DNA from: Alligator mississippiensis
Taxonomy: Eukaryota > Chordata > Crocodylia > Alligatoridae
Direction: 5' to 3'
Assembly (NCBI RefSeq): GCF_030867095.1
Contig: NC_081833.1
Location: 76,017,395-76,081,394, forward strand
Length of the DNA stretch: 64,000 bases
Part shown: positions 34,901-48,574 of the stretch, one piece after another
Numbering within the stretch: position 1 is the first letter of the stretch
Layout of the letters: each line of letters starts with the position of its first letter
Notes under the pieces: generated by a model
Told to the model about the DNA's origin: nothing
Databases searched by the model: none
The model's input: only the letters and a program-made list of their open reading frames with translations
Program-made: the position numbers and the translations under genes

Positions 34901-37900
34901 ACTCAGAGAAACCAGAGACAGAGCAGGACAGTTCGTTTTTCTTTCCTATCCAAGACAGCTCGTTGTGAGATATTGAAGGTCATGGTAACCAGAAAGAATT
35001 TGGTTAGCTCACTAAGGCAAGATCATCCTTCCTTTGTGCGCCTTAAATCTTATTGAAAAGTTTGTATTGTGGATAAAACAACTTAAGGCTGTCACTTTTA
35101 GCTAATTATAACGTGTTTAGAAGACAGTTGTGCATTTCTCGTTGGATTCCAAGTGCAAGTTGAAGTAGATCATGAAGTGTTACCTTTTGAATTAGAAATG
35201 GCTGAATGCTGCTTTTCTTATGTAAAAGTGCAAAACTGCAAGAATCTGAATAGAGGTAGAGCTGCATAAATAGGAGCATGTCTAGAGACAGTATATCCTC
35301 TTGGTTAAGAAGAAGTACTGAGTTGTACCAATTAGGCAAATAGCGTAAGTGTAAATTAAAGCATGGTTCAAATAGGTGCCTGAAATCAACTCCCTCCCTT
35401 ACCCCAGTTTTTGCAGGTTTGGGTCCAAGCTTGGCTGGGATCCTTGTGGTGAGCATTGCTGGGGATGAGGACAGGCTGTCAAGTAGGCGTTGAAGGCTGG
35501 CTCCCTAGCAGACAGTTGTGTAGTGCTAGGAGTATTCACAGTTGCACTGAGATGCCAGAGAGCTTAACCTGAATCCAGTAGAAGTGGACGATGGCACTAG
35601 CAGGGTGGGTTGAGGTTGGATGATGAGTTCATATGCCCACACTCGTACCTACAGGTTGCTTTGCTGAGGCCAGAAATGGACCCTCAAGATCTTCTAGTCT
35701 GATCTACAGTGTCCAAGCCAGAGGCACACCTAGTGCCCCTTGCTGTCAGCTTGGCCCCAAGCTCTGTGGCTGGAGTGACTCTTTTAAGAAGACATCTAGG
35801 CTAATGATGGTGAACATGTGTGACGAGGCATCAGGGAGGGGCCTCAGCCTAGCATGAGAGCTCAGTACAAAGGGGAAGCATGTGGGAGCAGAGAGGCAGG
35901 GCAGAAGGTGCGGGTGGAGCAGCAAGGAGTGAAGCTGAGAGAAGCAGGAGCAGAGGACAAGGCCCTGATGTGCCAACAGGGGCAGGGTACGTGGGGCTGA
36001 TGCAGTGCTTTAACAAGGGCAATGCCTCGCTTGTGCCCTAAGGAAGACGATGACCTGGAGGATATTGACAGCCTCCTGGAGAAGATCGAGGAGACCAAGG
36101 GGCACTCGCACCAGGCGCTGAGTGGAGTGATAGCAGACAGCCGGCCACTGCTCTATGTGGAGCATAGGTATCGCACCCCATCCCCTGCCTCCCTCTTGCT
36201 TTTCCAGGAGCCCTTCTGTTGTTTGTTGACCATGGGACATCAATGCTGTAGGGAGATCCCATCCCCAGAGCTCTGGGTTATGCTCATCCCAAGCCAGCAA
36301 AGGGTCTGCTAGGCAGAGGCCTCGAGTGGACTGTATCTGAGACTGTCAGTGGCCCTGAATTTCAGCCATGATGGCTCAGCCTCGAGCATTCAGCAAAGCA
36401 CATCTTCCCTTTCTCCGAAGCTGCAGCTGCCTGGAATGCAGTGCAGCGGGTTGTCCCTGGGCTGGTGTCATCCCTGTGTCCAGCGTTGCACGTCTACAGC
36501 CATAGTGAGTTTATAGCTCAGCTGTGGCCCATGTGCCAAGCTGGTTTGCAGGCAGCTCCACTGTGTGGCAGTTGATTGATGATCTTGTCTAGAATCAGGC
36601 ACTTGCATTAATGACAGCAGCTGCCCTGGAGAGGGCAGCAGCATTATTCTCTCCCAGCAAAACCTTTAAGACAGCTCTCAGTCTTTGCAAACAGCAGGCT
36701 GAGCAATGAGCTGTGAAACCTCACTGTGGTTACAGGCACGGGTGGGTATCGTTTTCCTTATGGGTGAGTTGATACCATATGTAAAGCAGAAGCATCAGAG
36801 GTATTGTGTATTGTGGGGGTGGGTGGGCCCCAGGCTGGCCTGCAGTGACTCTGGGTGAGTCTTCTCATCTTGGGTTTTGGTTTTGCAGAAATTTGAATCC
36901 TGAGAATGAGCTGAAGAGATACTTTGGGGCCCGGGCAGTTCTGGGTGAGCAGAGGTGAGGCCAGTCTTGCACTGCTAATTGTCGGTTCGTAGAAATCGCA
37001 GAGCAGTGGGGTTGGACGGGACCTTCAGCAGTCGCATTTAGTCCAACCCCTTCCTGAGGCAGAGTCAGCCCTGTCCAAACCAGCCCAGACAAACCCATTG
37101 CCTGACCTCTGAGCAAAACTACAAGCACAAGACCTTCACACCCAAACCTGCCATGGGTAAAGCAGGGAGACCATGGCAGCCAACTGCTTCTATAACAAGT
37201 TTTCAACTGAGACACCCCAGGCAGAGGCCCACACCCCCTGGTACAGAAGAAGGCAAGCCCTACCCCTACCTCCCCAGCCTGTACCAATCTGGCCATTGGT
37301 AAAATCCCTTCCTGACCCCAGTGCTCCGTCCATCTGACCCTGAGCAGAGGGACAAGACCCTGTAACCAGGACCCTCCAGGGTTGAGTTCCAGCAGGAGTA
37401 TTGGCACAACCCAGTCCCCATCCCCAGCCTGGACTGCAGCCAGCACCCAGTGCCTTGGAGGAAGGCTTAAAAAAAATAAAAATAATAATAATAATAAAAA
37501 CCTCACACATGACGCACGTTCTTCCCTGTCTTTGGTGTCCCAGGCTGAGCTGCCAGTGCTGCTCTTCCCCAGGGTGCCTGGTGGGTCCTAGAAGGGTGCT
37601 TACAGACATGGTTAGCCCTTCCTGACTTATTGAAGAGGCCTCTTCAGGGTGGAGGCACTGACTTAAGAGGAAAGTTGCATCCCTAGATGTGTGTGAGAAA
37701 CCCAGGCTGTGTCCAGACTCTCTACACTTCCTCTGCCAGTTGCTTTTGCTTCATAAGCCTTCCTCCCATTATGGACTTGGGCCTTTGCAAAGCCCTGTCT
37801 GGTGAAGAGGGGCTTCGTTGTTGCTTGGGTGAAATCTCAATGGGATGTGTGGTGTGGGACTTGCATCCTACCCGGGGGAAGTAGGGATAGGGTGGTACAG

Positions 37901-40900
37901 GCCCACAGGTGGTATTCCCAAGAAGCCCTGGGCAGGCCAGGGTGCTGGAGAGGTTGAATCCATTTAGGTGTGGCTAGTCAGAGGAAGCGATGGCAGTGAT
38001 TGCCATACGCTGGAGACGGTCCCTTAGCTTCCCTTCGCTATGCTTTCTCTGGTCCCATCCTGCATCCCGCTGATACGATCCATGAAGTACATAGAAGGGA
38101 TGACCTAGGTGTTGGTTTCCACAGGCCACGGCAGAGGCAGCGCCAGTATGTCCGCAGCACATGGCTGACGGCTCCCAAGAACACCTGGCCACGCTACAGC
38201 AGGACAGGTGAGACCTCCGCTATGGCCTTCTCTCCAGCCTGTTGTGAGCCTGCGCTTCCTGGTTCCGCTGCTCAGCTGTGGCCAGGGCCTGGTCAGCCTG
38301 CAAAGGCTGCCATGGCTCTTATCAGCCACCAGGCCTCAGCTTACCCTGGCGGTGTCAGCCCCTGGCATGGTGCCCTGCCTCTGCCTTGCTCAGACAGAAG
38401 CAACATTGCCAGCACCAGGCTGCAGCTTTGTGTGACTTTCATTTTTTTCAAAGCTCACAGGCATTGGGTGTCCCCGGTCCCAGAAGGGTTTTGCCCTTGG
38501 GTAGCATGTTTGGAGAGGGATTGGGGGCAGACTTGGGGCTTTGGGGAGGTGTGGGCACAGGAAGTATTCATCTTTGAACTCTCCTAGGATCCTTGGGAGG
38601 GTGGCTCATGGACTTAGCAGCATGCACAGGGTCCCTCAACCCTAAGTGCATCCAGCTTTGGGGCAGAGAGGAGATTGGAGCTTCTTGGCTTGTCTGTACC
38701 TGCTGGTGGTGGCTGTCTCCATTTCCCCAAGGGAGCACTAGCCCTTTGCACTCTCCTCCCAGGTATTGGCATGCAGCTTCTGGAGACACGGCGGGGAGTG
38801 CAGTACTTTACCTTTGAGCACCATCGTGAGTACCAGCAAGTGCAGTTCAAGTTCCTAGACGCTGTGGAGTCCATGGACCCAAACAACATTGTGGTAGGTC
38901 CGTCAGGCAGCTGGCAGCCCCCTTGCCTGGTACAAGGTGGTGAGCTTGTGATGAGGGGCCTGGGCACCATGGCCATCTTGCTCAGAGCAGTAGACTCCCA
39001 CGGGCCTTCTGCTAGATCAAAGTGAAAGACCCCCTCTTTGGGTCTCTGCTGCATGCAGCATTTCCTGGTCAGTTGTGTAGAGAGCCAGTGGGTCCATCTC
39101 GTGCAGGTGAAGCCAGGGCTGGGTGCCATGCTAGTGTGAGGCAGAGCTTGAATGGCTCTGCAGGACATTCCTCCCAAGTTAGGGACTTCCATAGAGAACA
39201 GACCTCCCAGCCAGCAAACAAAGCCTCATTGTCCTCCCTCTTCAGCTGGGAAAGGCAAAATACTACATAAAACGACTTTTAAATGCAGGGTTTAACAGCT
39301 GCGCTATTTATAACCTGCTGCATGGAAGATGCGCGCGTTTGCTCTTCCTGGTATGTGGGGAGAACAGTGCCTGCGTTGAAGTCTTGCTGAGCGTGTCCAA
39401 GCTTGTTAGACTGGATAACAACGTTTGTAGGACAGAAGGGCAGGCTGGCAGCTATGTTGCTCTGTGCCCAAATGCAGCGTGTTGAAGCTCTGAACCCGAT
39501 CTTCCTCTGCCTCAACCAAGCACAAATAGATGCACTTGAGGGAGTTTTTAAAAGGACTCTTGTCCAGCGTCCTTTTACTTTCATTTCCCTGCCCTCTGGT
39601 CACATCTGTGGTCACCCTGAGTTTGTTGTCATGCCAACTTGTTCATCAGACCAAGGTGGTGAGAGCATGTGGTGCTTGGCCTTGGTGTAACAAGCCAGAG
39701 CCTTGGCCCTGATGTGGTCTCGTATCTCATGCAAGAGGGCTGTGATGGCCAGGGGCGAGATCCTGTTACTTTCAGGCCTGGAAGTGACAGTGCTGCTGAA
39801 TGAGCCCAGCTGGCACCCCATTGGGGTCAATTTCCAGCACCCCTTTCCCTTGCTCTCCCGGCCATACAGACTCCCTGCATACAGCCCTTGCCTTCCTGCA
39901 GCCAGCCTGCCCTTGACTTCTGCGGGGGTGTATGTGGGGAGGGGTACTTTGTGTGAATGCTTATTTCCCGCCCCCGGCTTTTCCCACAGCTCTTGCTCCA
40001 GATGAACCCATACCATGTGGACTCACTGCTGCAGCTCAGTGACGTGTGCCGGATGCAGGAGGATCAGGAGATGGCCCGAGACCTCATTGGTAAGGGGGCA
40101 GGGCATGGACTAACGTGCTCTGAGCATTATGGCTGGAGCTGCCAGGTCGCCCCACTGATGCTGGGCAGTCCCAGTGTTTGGGCATGCCAGCTGTGGGGCA
40201 GGGATCAGAGCAGCACCTGTGGTGGTGCAGGCTTAGATCTAGGAAGCGTCAGCTACTTTTTAAGCAGCACTGTTACACCCAGGCCAAGGCCAGTGGCACT
40301 GTGGGATGCCCCTGCAGTCACAGGGAGCTGCTGAGTGATGCTGGTCTCTGCATCTTTGGTGCTGAGACCCCAGGCAGGCAGTGCTCAGAGCCCCTGGCCT
40401 GGCTGTCCTACAGAAGAGTGTGAGTGCTCACAGCCACAGCGCATGATATGACCAAAGGCCCTGGCTCCTCAGTCCTTCATCCCAGAACAGTAGAGACAGT
40501 CCTTGGTCCCCAAGCCCTGCCCCAGGGGTAACTGGCATCTGTGGCCTCTGCTGAGATGGCCCCTGAGGGAGCAAGCTGTTGCCACGGCTGAACTCCTCGC
40601 CAGGAAGCGACACCAGCCTGTTCCACATCCCCCGGGCTCCAAGCAGCTGTCAGTGGGTTGAGTCTTGGGGTTTGGCTGTGGTGGCATTGCTGCGGGGTGC
40701 TGTGCTTGGTAAATGGCCTGCTGAGGGCCCATGTGTTGCTCGCAGAGAGGGCGCTCTACAGCCTGGAGTGCGTGTTCCACCCCGTGTTCAGCCTCACCAG
40801 TGGAGCCTGCAGACTTGACTACCGGCGGCCAGAGAACAGGTGGGCCAGCTCGCACTCCTCCCCGTTCATCTCGTGGTCTTTCACGCTACGTGTCCATGTC

Positions 40901-43900
40901 AGCATACGGCTGACCCTGGCATGGGCATTAGCTATAGAATCACTCTAGCCAGTGGTAGATACTGCAGACGCTGCCTCCCCCCTGTACCTTGGGTTTGTCC
41001 ATTAGCCCAGCGCTGGCTTCATGACCAGTTCTTTTGCATGGCCTATTGAATGCATATTGGGGTGTGTGGCTCCACCCCGGCTGTGCACGCTGGGAAGGCC
41101 CCTGCCTGGCAGGCGCTGTGTTGTCACAGCCCTAAGCCTTCAGAATGCGCCCATGCAACACTCAGTCACTGCAACCCAGTCTGGGGATGAGGACTGGGCT
41201 GTACCAGTGCTTCTACTGGGAGTCAGCCTGGAGGGTCTTGTCCCTCTGCTCAAGGTCAGACGAATGCCAGATTTGGGGTCAGGAAGGAATTTTACCCCAT
41301 GGTCAGATTGATACAGATGAGGGGGGTTGCCTTCCTCTGTAGTGGGGACATGGCCTTTGCCAGGGCTCTCTTGAGCATATATTGACAACCTATTATAGAA
41401 ACGGGACATTGGCTGCCGTGTTTCTCCCCCTGCTTTACCTGGAGCAGGTGTGGGGGTGATTGTAGTTTTACTGAGAGATTAGACAAAGGATTTGTTTAGG
41501 ATTGTTTGGACGGGGCTGATCTTGCCTCAGGGAAGGGTTGGACTAAATCACCTCTGGAAGTCCCTTCCAGCCCCACTTCTCTGTGGTTCTGTGATTTCTC
41601 TCTTGTCTCCCGGGTCCCAGGCCCCAGCTCCGTATCTGCTACAGACTGAGCAGGCCCCAGGGGTCTGAGTTGAGGATGAACTGCATTGTTAAGATCTACA
41701 GCTCATCCTGTTCAATAAAAAGCAGGGAGTTGGGTGGGAGATGAAGTGCTGGGACCTCGCAGCCCGTACCCTTGCCTGGAAAGCCTCTGGCCAGCATGCA
41801 GATGAGTGTGTGTGATGGCTGCCTGCCCACCATCTGAGATCTCCCATCAGTGTCCCAGAGAGCAGTGTCCAAGCTAGCAATGAGGTCCCATCCTCAGGTG
41901 GGGAGGGGGGTGTTAGTCCTCACCTGGATGGTTTTGAGGCCGCTCCCCTCCTTGCAGAGCGTTTTACCTGGCTCTCTTCAAGCACATGATGTTTCTGGAA
42001 AAGCGAGGCTGTCTCCGCACGGCGCTGGAGTTCTGCAAGCTTCTCCTTAGGTTGGTACCTGGGCCTGGGGCTGGGCCTGCCCATGCTGGGGGGAGTGTGC
42101 GGTGGGTCTGTGTTGCTGCCACTTGGAGCTCTGATTCCCCAGAGGGATGTGCTCTGAACAGTGCCCTTGTGTCACATCTCACTGGGCTTGGCACAGGCAG
42201 GGGAATCTCCTACCTCTGCTGTGCTAGAGAAAGCAGCAATCTTTGGAAGGGGACTTTGAGCAGCCCACAGAGTCCCCCTGGCATAAGCCTGGGCCATCTT
42301 CTCTTCTCCTGCTGAACTGTGGGTCTGTCTGGCTGACCAGGGTGGAAGGAGGAGAGTTGGGAGGTGTTTCTGCTGTGCTGTTATTCCTCTGACAGCTCCA
42401 GGGTCCTTGGGACAGGTCCTGCACTTGACGAGGATACCTGGGTTGTGGGGGCCTTGGAGAACCCTAGTTTGATCACACACCGTGCAGGCTGTAGGATTCC
42501 CTGGATGAGCAGGATTCAGCCTGGGAGCTGCCCGAGAGAGTTTGCACCTCACTAAAGAGAGCTGCACTCTCCCTCTTTGGGGAAACGCCAGGCCCTGCCG
42601 TCCCATTTCCCCCCTGCCAACTCCTGGCTTGTGCATTTATTCTGCCCCTGCCTGATGCAGTGCTTCAGGGTACCTTCCTCTCCCATCCTAGACACAGGGA
42701 TGCTGCTAGCTGTGACCCTCCTGCCAAGTGGAGATCATAAACTCATAGGGTTCCCAGGGACCTCAGGTCATCTGGGCCAGCCCCTGAGGGGGAGGCTGTT
42801 ACCAAAACAGCCCAGTCCAGTGCTTCTCCAGACTCCTGAAGGAGTTTCCACAACTTCCCTGGCCCTGAGATGGTGCTTTCCCCCTCCGGCTCCATCTCTT
42901 GAACCATGACCGGTTTGGGGCCCAACGGAAACTCTGAGGCAGGGCATCCTGTTTGGTGCCAAGGTGCGTGCAGCTGCCACAAACCGTCTTAATGCTGTCC
43001 TGGTTTGTTCCCTCCTGACCTCCCCTCTCCAAAGCCTTGACCCAGAGAACGACCCGCTGTGCTCACTGCTTATCATCGATTTCCTGTCACTCCGAGCTCG
43101 GGAATACACTTTCCTGACCCGCGTCTTCCAGGAGTGGGAGGTGAGCTGTCAGCAGGAGGGAGGAAAGGGCTGGCCAGGAGCAGTTTTGGGGGCTCTGGGA
43201 GCTGCAGGGGCAACCGTGCTGGGCAGCAGGAGGGCCCAGACCCTCCCTCCTATTGACAGAAAGGCAGCGGGGTAGTCTCTTGCAGCCCTCCTCTGCACCA
43301 GGCTTCAAGCGCTGCCCGTGCCCTGCTCTGACAACGTGCCCTGCTCTGACAACCGAACAGGGTGGGGTTAACCCTTTGTGGGTCTGGCTTGTGGGCTCTG
43401 AGGGGCCTGCGTGAACCACTGCAGCTGGGGCATGAGGAATCCTTAAACCCAAGCTCTGAGCCTGACCAAAGCGATCATGCATGCATCACATTGCTTGCTC
43501 TGCAAGGCTGTGGGGAAACTGAGGCACAAAACGGGGCCTGAGGAGTACCCTGAAGGCGGCATAGCATGGTGCTACCTTGCGGGGCCACCCAGCCCCTCCA
43601 AGGTCACATTGAGACTCTCTTCCCCACCCCCCAGAGTCACCGGAACCTGTCCCAGCTCCCGAACTTCGCCTTCTCAGTGCCACTGGCATACTTCCTGCAG
43701 AGCCAGCAGGAGGAGCTCCCGGACCCAGAGCGGGGCCTGGCACGCGAGAGGGCAGCCCAGCTCATCCAGCACGCCCTCATCATGTTTCCTAGCGGTGAGT
43801 TGGCAGCAGGCATCCCTGGGTGGCTTCTCGTCCCCTCCTGTGTCACCGAGTCCAGGATTGGTAGTCATCCAAGGGCCATGCTTGGCATCCACAGAGTGGC

Positions 43901-46900
43901 ACAGGTGGGCCCTGCCTTTGCTACCAGAGAGAAGTGAGCGTGGACTTGGTCCCACAGGTCAAAGCAGGGAGGCTGATGGGGACTTGAACTGCCGAACAAG
44001 GCTCTTAGTGTGTGTGGGTTGGTGCTCCCAGTGCCCCCTTTCCACCTGATGTGGTGGTGGAGCCACAGATCCCAGGCCCCTCAGGCCTGTGGGAAGACAG
44101 CTATCTGCTGCTTCTGTCCCAGCTCTCTCTGTCCTTCCCCTGCCTATAGGTCTGTGTGCGTAGACCGGGGAGGGCGCGGGTCCCAGTTGTGGAGTGGCAG
44201 GAGGGTTTAACGCAGGTTCCCCAAGCCTGGCTGTTTGTGCTCTCCGCCTGCCTCAGAGGCACTGTCCTGCTTCCACTGTGCCACCTGGAGCTGCTTGTTC
44301 ACGACTTCCTCCAGCCGAGGCCCCTGCCCCTACGAGGAATCATGCAGTGCCTCTGGGCAGGAGGGGATGAGGATTGCCAGAACCAGCTAGTCTGTATCAG
44401 CAAGAATGACCGGCTCTGAACAAAGGGGGCCAGTCTGCGCAGCCTCTTGCCATAAGCCATCCTTGTGCTGCTAGTGGTAGTGGCTAGAATGAGCCCTTTG
44501 TTCCCACGCCAAGGCCGGAGCTGCTAATGGCCTGAGCTGGCACCTTATTCCTTTGAAAACAGCTTGGGCCTGCTCCTGCCATCTGCTTTGGCCATAGCAG
44601 AGCCAGCATGGGTTGGGTGGGGCTTTTTCCCAGGCCAGGGGTCTCTGGGGAGCCTGGTGACTGGCACTGACAGCAGTGCCCTGGGGCACGGGGTTGCTCT
44701 GTGCTTTCTCTCCCACAGTTCTGATGCCATTGCTGGATCGCTGCAGCGTGCAGCCAGATGCCCGTGTGGCCTCGCATGCCTTCTTCGGACCCACCGCACA
44801 AATAAGGTAAGGGCCTTGAGAAGTGGGGTCTCTGCCAGGCTGCTTAGCTCACTTGATAGCTTTTGTGCTCCTATTTGCATGGAGGGGAGTGACTGCTGTT
44901 TCCTGGCAGGGGAGGGAGTGGGGGGCCACACATGCTGCATGGGAGAGCTCTCGTGCCACTGGGCTGGGCAGAGGTTTGTCCCACAGCTGGTGAGCTCTTT
45001 GGCGCAAGGCCTAGCCTGCCATGTGCCCTGGGCACTCTGCCTCCCTGTTCACCTCGGCAAGGCCTTGGGGTTTCTCGGCCCTGAGACTGGGAAGGCTGGA
45101 GCCAGTTATCCCAGGGAAGGGCCCTGCTGGATTCTCAGATCCGAGGCCAGACGACCTGGAGATGGGGTGCAGGTGGTGACCGCAAGGTCACAGTTCCCTT
45201 GGAGGGGTTGGCAGGCATGCAGGCAGGGCCCATGCTGTGCTACAGCCTCCATGTTCTTCAGCCAGCCACCTGCCCTGAACCAGCTGGTGTGCCTGTACGT
45301 GGCAAGGACACACGCGCTATGGAAGGACCCGGTCGTCATGTCCTGGCTGGAAACCAGTGTCCACGAGGTGCTGCGCTTGGTGGAGGCCAACGACCCCGCC
45401 GTGGAGGAGTCCGAGCGGAAGTGAGCGTGGCAGTGTGGGGAGGGACATCCCGGTGACACAGCAGTGTCAGCCCTGACTCGGGGTCTTCCCTGCTGCCCTG
45501 GGCACAGGTGTGCATTGCTATGCATATGTCCTGACAGTGCAGCTGGGAAGATGCTGTGGTGGCCAGGGTGGCACAGCTTGGGCTGGGGGTTAAAAATGGA
45601 GCTTGACTGTCTGCTCTAGGGGATGTGGGGAGGGATGTGCAGGGGCCGTCTCCAGGTCTCCGCTCTCCTTTGCGGCCTGCTGGCTCCACTGATCCATTCA
45701 GCTCAAGGAGAGGTGCTGCTGGCACAGCATACACTGATGACATCTCTGAGCCTCTCTGTGCCCTCCTCTAGGGGCTGGCAGCCCCCGCGGGACCCTGATG
45801 CTGACCAGAGCCAGGGTTTTTGGGGGAGAGGATGAGGCAGGCGTGGCCCCTGGGAGGCAGGAAGACGCCTCGCAGCTATGGGTGTAGCTCACGCAGGGTG
45901 TCCTCTGTGGCCTCTCTCCCCATAGGCGGAAAGTGCGGTACCAGAGCGCGCCCAGGAACATCTACCGCCACGTCATCCTTTCGGAGCTGAAGGAGGCCAC
46001 GGCCGCGCTGCCTCTGGTGAGGGCCCTGTGGGGCTGCACACTGTGTCATGTGCCTTCTGTCCTGAGCACGTGCTCCGCGTGCCTGAGCCAAGCCCAGTGG
46101 GGAAGCTGTGGGGACTGACAAAGCAGCTGCCTTCAGCCCCCTCTGGTCCATCTCGGCCTGCCCCTAAGCAGTCGGGGGTCTGTGGCTCACTGCTGTGAGA
46201 GACGTCCTCACACCAGGCAGCAGCAGCCCCTTCCTTGAGTCACAGAGTGCTCCAGCACAGGGGCAGGGGAGGGGCTGGGCTGAGGACTTCCCAGGCACCA
46301 GAGCTGTGTCCTGAAGGCAGGAAACCCCCCAGGTGCATCTGGTGCAACCTCTTGTGCCAGGGCAGTGCAGGGTGCACTCCCCTCTGACCTCCCACCAAGC
46401 TGCGAGGCAGCCCCAGAGGCTCAACATATCTCGCACCCAGTGTGCTGTGCCCATGGGGCTCCCTGCTGCAGGCTGCGTGCCCCCGGGCACGATGCTGCCA
46501 GCACCACGACCTGGTGTCTCTGTCCCTGCAGGAAGTGACGTCGCAGCCCGTGATGGGGTTTGACCCGCTGCCTCCCTTGGACTCTGTCGTTTCCTACACA
46601 AGGCCTGAAAGGTATCTCCCCATCTTGCCCCATTGTCACATTCGGGGCTGCAAAGTGTGTGTGCGCGCACCGGGTAGCTAGCTGCTCAGCTGCAAGGCAC
46701 ATATGTCCTGTGTGCCCATCCATGCTGGGTGCTGTTTCCCCTACATGTATGGACTCAGCAGGCTGTGGGTGTCCAGGGGCAGGAGAGCCCAGGAGGAAGC
46801 AGGTTGCTGCCCTTGGCTTCGGGGAAACCCAGCATCCAGGTGGCACCGCGGGCTCGTGGGCAGCTTTGTGTTGCTAGGTGGTAGAAGGAGTGGGCAGGGT

Positions 46901-48499
46901 CGGCCCCTCATAGACCCGTGGTGCCAAAGGTAGGGTAGGTGCAAGGGGGTCTGACGAAACCACGTGGGCTTTACTCAGCGGGGTCTTCTGGGTGTTCTCT
47001 TTCAGGACAAATCAACCATCCAGCGAAAGCACTTTATCTCTCTTCTTCCGATCGCTCTTGCCAAACTTTAACTTGCAGGTAAGCTTTGGCACCGGGTGCA
47101 AGTGTGCCTGTGTGGGCACATCCAGCCTCACGCCCACTTACTGCATGGGGCCTCTTGTGCCTGTCCACAGCTATGTGCTCCCACGAGGGTAGGTCAGTTG
47201 GGTATCCTCAGGCTGCACTAGGCAAGGCTCTTACTTGGGCAGGGACCCCAGCCTCACCTGTCATCGAAGGCGTTTGCCCGCATCCACATGGAGCCTCGCG
47301 GCGCTTAACTGACTCTGCAAAAGCAGTAGTGATGCTTCTCCCTGCTCAGTTCTGGGATAATTCAAGGGCTTGCGGGCTCTGCCCCAGGTTGTCCCCAGAG
47401 TCACGGGTTGGTGGAACGCAGCCGACGTCTGGTCCCCACAGAAGCTGCAAGATTGACACCCCCCGAGTCATGTGGGTGTGCCAATGCACATGCTGACCCA
47501 CTGGGCTGCAGCAGGACCAGGACTTAGCAGCTGAGCCCATGGCCCTGTTTACACCCTCTATGGATGGACAGGGCAGCCCCAACACTGCTCGGGATGGGGA
47601 GCACGGTTTCAATGGTGTGAGCGATCCAGAAGGGCTTGGCTCGCAGGCCTGAGAGCTGCCTGGGCCCTATGTTAGCCCCTGGGCTGTGTGCGCATGTATC
47701 CGCCTGCTCATGCTCCCCAGTCCGTGTTCTGCGTGACATGCTGGCTCCTGTGTTTCCAGGGGGCTGTGTTCACTGCTGGCTGGGGCTGTCAGTGGGTATT
47801 TTGGAGCTCCCCCTTCCTGAGTAGCTGTCATGGTGCAGGGAGCTGGGGAGGGCTTGTGTGCCCCCTCCCCTCTGCTATGCCCCTTGCCACTAAGGGAGCT
47901 TTGTCCCGTGTCCTGGCAGGCTCGGACTGAACACACGGTGGTAGTTGGTTTGCTGCCCTGGCCCCTGCTGTAGTCATGCATGGTGCTATAGTGTCTGTCG
48001 CCTGCTGCTCAGGGCTTCTACCATTCATCATGGTCCCTTACTCTTGTGTCCTGCCCCTGGGAAAGCAAGGCCTGGGGAGAAGCAACAGCCAGGGCCAGAA
48101 ACAGGCCTCCTTGGCTGTAACTGTTTGACCATGGCTTCTCTCCCCTGAGCCGTAGAGCCCCTCAGTGTAGCAGCAGCCGGTCGGTGTGTATGTGGGTGCT
48201 GAGCTACCACCCAAGGGCTCCCCTGCTCTCGGGCAAGGGGCAGCTGCAGCCTATGAACCCCCACCACAGGTTCCCAGGGGCCGGGTGCTCAGCTTGCCCT
48301 GCTCTCACCGTGCGCCTATGCTGTGTTGCAGGGGGAGGTCAGACGTGACGGGGATGAAGAGGCCGGTGCAGGGCAGGACCTGAACCAGGGCGTGAACCGG
48401 CTCATGGCAGCCATGCGGGACATGCTGGCCAACATCCAGTTCCAGGAGCCCCCAAGGGACGACAACCCTGACGGGGATGGAGACGGGGATTGGGACTGA
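31907..48499 (+). CDS. TCF25: TCF25 (NULP1), ribosome quality control factor, 18 exons, 668 aa
   Basis: Exons: 31907-32053, 32402-32569, 33925-33999, 36043-36167, 36889-36954, 38125-38207, 38763-38893, 39990-40089, 40746-40839, 41958-42050, 43035-43140, 43635-43794, 44719-44806, 45262-45420, 45926-46016, 46532-46611, 47006-47078, 48332-48499. All GT-AG phases agree over 2,007 nt (human 676 aa). The start [19 protein letters not shown] is as in human. It is followed by Glu-Pro and Gly tracts unlike human, an acidic region, a Lys-rich block (residues about 106-130), and the conserved Tcf25 domain with [38 protein letters not shown] and [12 protein letters not shown]. The C-terminus is acidic and ends DWD. 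It is the orthologue of yeast Rqc1, which works with the Ltn1/Listerin ligase on stalled 60S subunits; it was first described as a transcription factor. Confidence 0.97.
35655..35815 (-). mobile_element. Old CR1/L3-type fragment in TCF25 intron 3
   Basis: The plus strand reads gaggccagaaatggaccctc, tcttctagtctgatct and ttttaagaagacatctaggc. This order matches the antisense 3' end of old CR1/L3 elements common in reptiles (ccagaagggacc, catctagtctgacctc, ttttagaaagacatccag). No frame is usable. Confidence 0.5.
36985..37475 (-). mobile_element. 475-bp family element, near full length (copy 5)
   Basis: Reverse complement of the copies at 10233 and 41128. The tail gggttggacgggacc lies at 37011, central gtaaagcagggagaccatgg at 37157, and tgagcagagggacaagaccc near 37340. 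The 5' end is at ccttggaggaaggctta near 37470. An A-rich (AAT)n microsatellite (about 37469-37500) abuts the 5' end. It lies in TCF25 intron 5, antisense to the gene. Confidence 0.8.
41128..41602 (+). mobile_element. 475-bp family element, near full length (copy 6)
   Basis: Begins ctaagccttcagaatg, continues with gtctggggatgaggactggg, gtcaggaaggaattttaccc and gaaacgggacattggctgcc, and ends gaagggttggactaaatc then tctctgtggttctgtgattt. It is in TCF25 intron 9, sense orientation. Confidence 0.8.
42726..42880 (-). mobile_element. CR1 3'-end fragment in TCF25 intron 10
   Basis: The plus strand reads aactcatagggttcccaggg, cctcaggtcatctgggccag and ggagtttccacaacttccct, the antisense order of a CR1 3' end (3' UTR then ORF2 C-terminus). 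It is short and diverged. Confidence 0.6.
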
Positions 48500-48550
48500 T
48501 CCCCACAGCTCCCCTACCCCCCCTCGCTGTCATGCTCTGTGTCACGCTGC

Positions 48551-48556
48551 AATAAA
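48551..48556 (+). terminator. TCF25: TCF25 poly(A) signal AATAAA
   Basis: Canonical hexamer only 52 bp after the TCF25 stop, so the 3' UTR is very short (about 75 nt). Confidence 0.85.
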
Positions 48557-48574
48557 GTCCCACAAGCCGCACAG

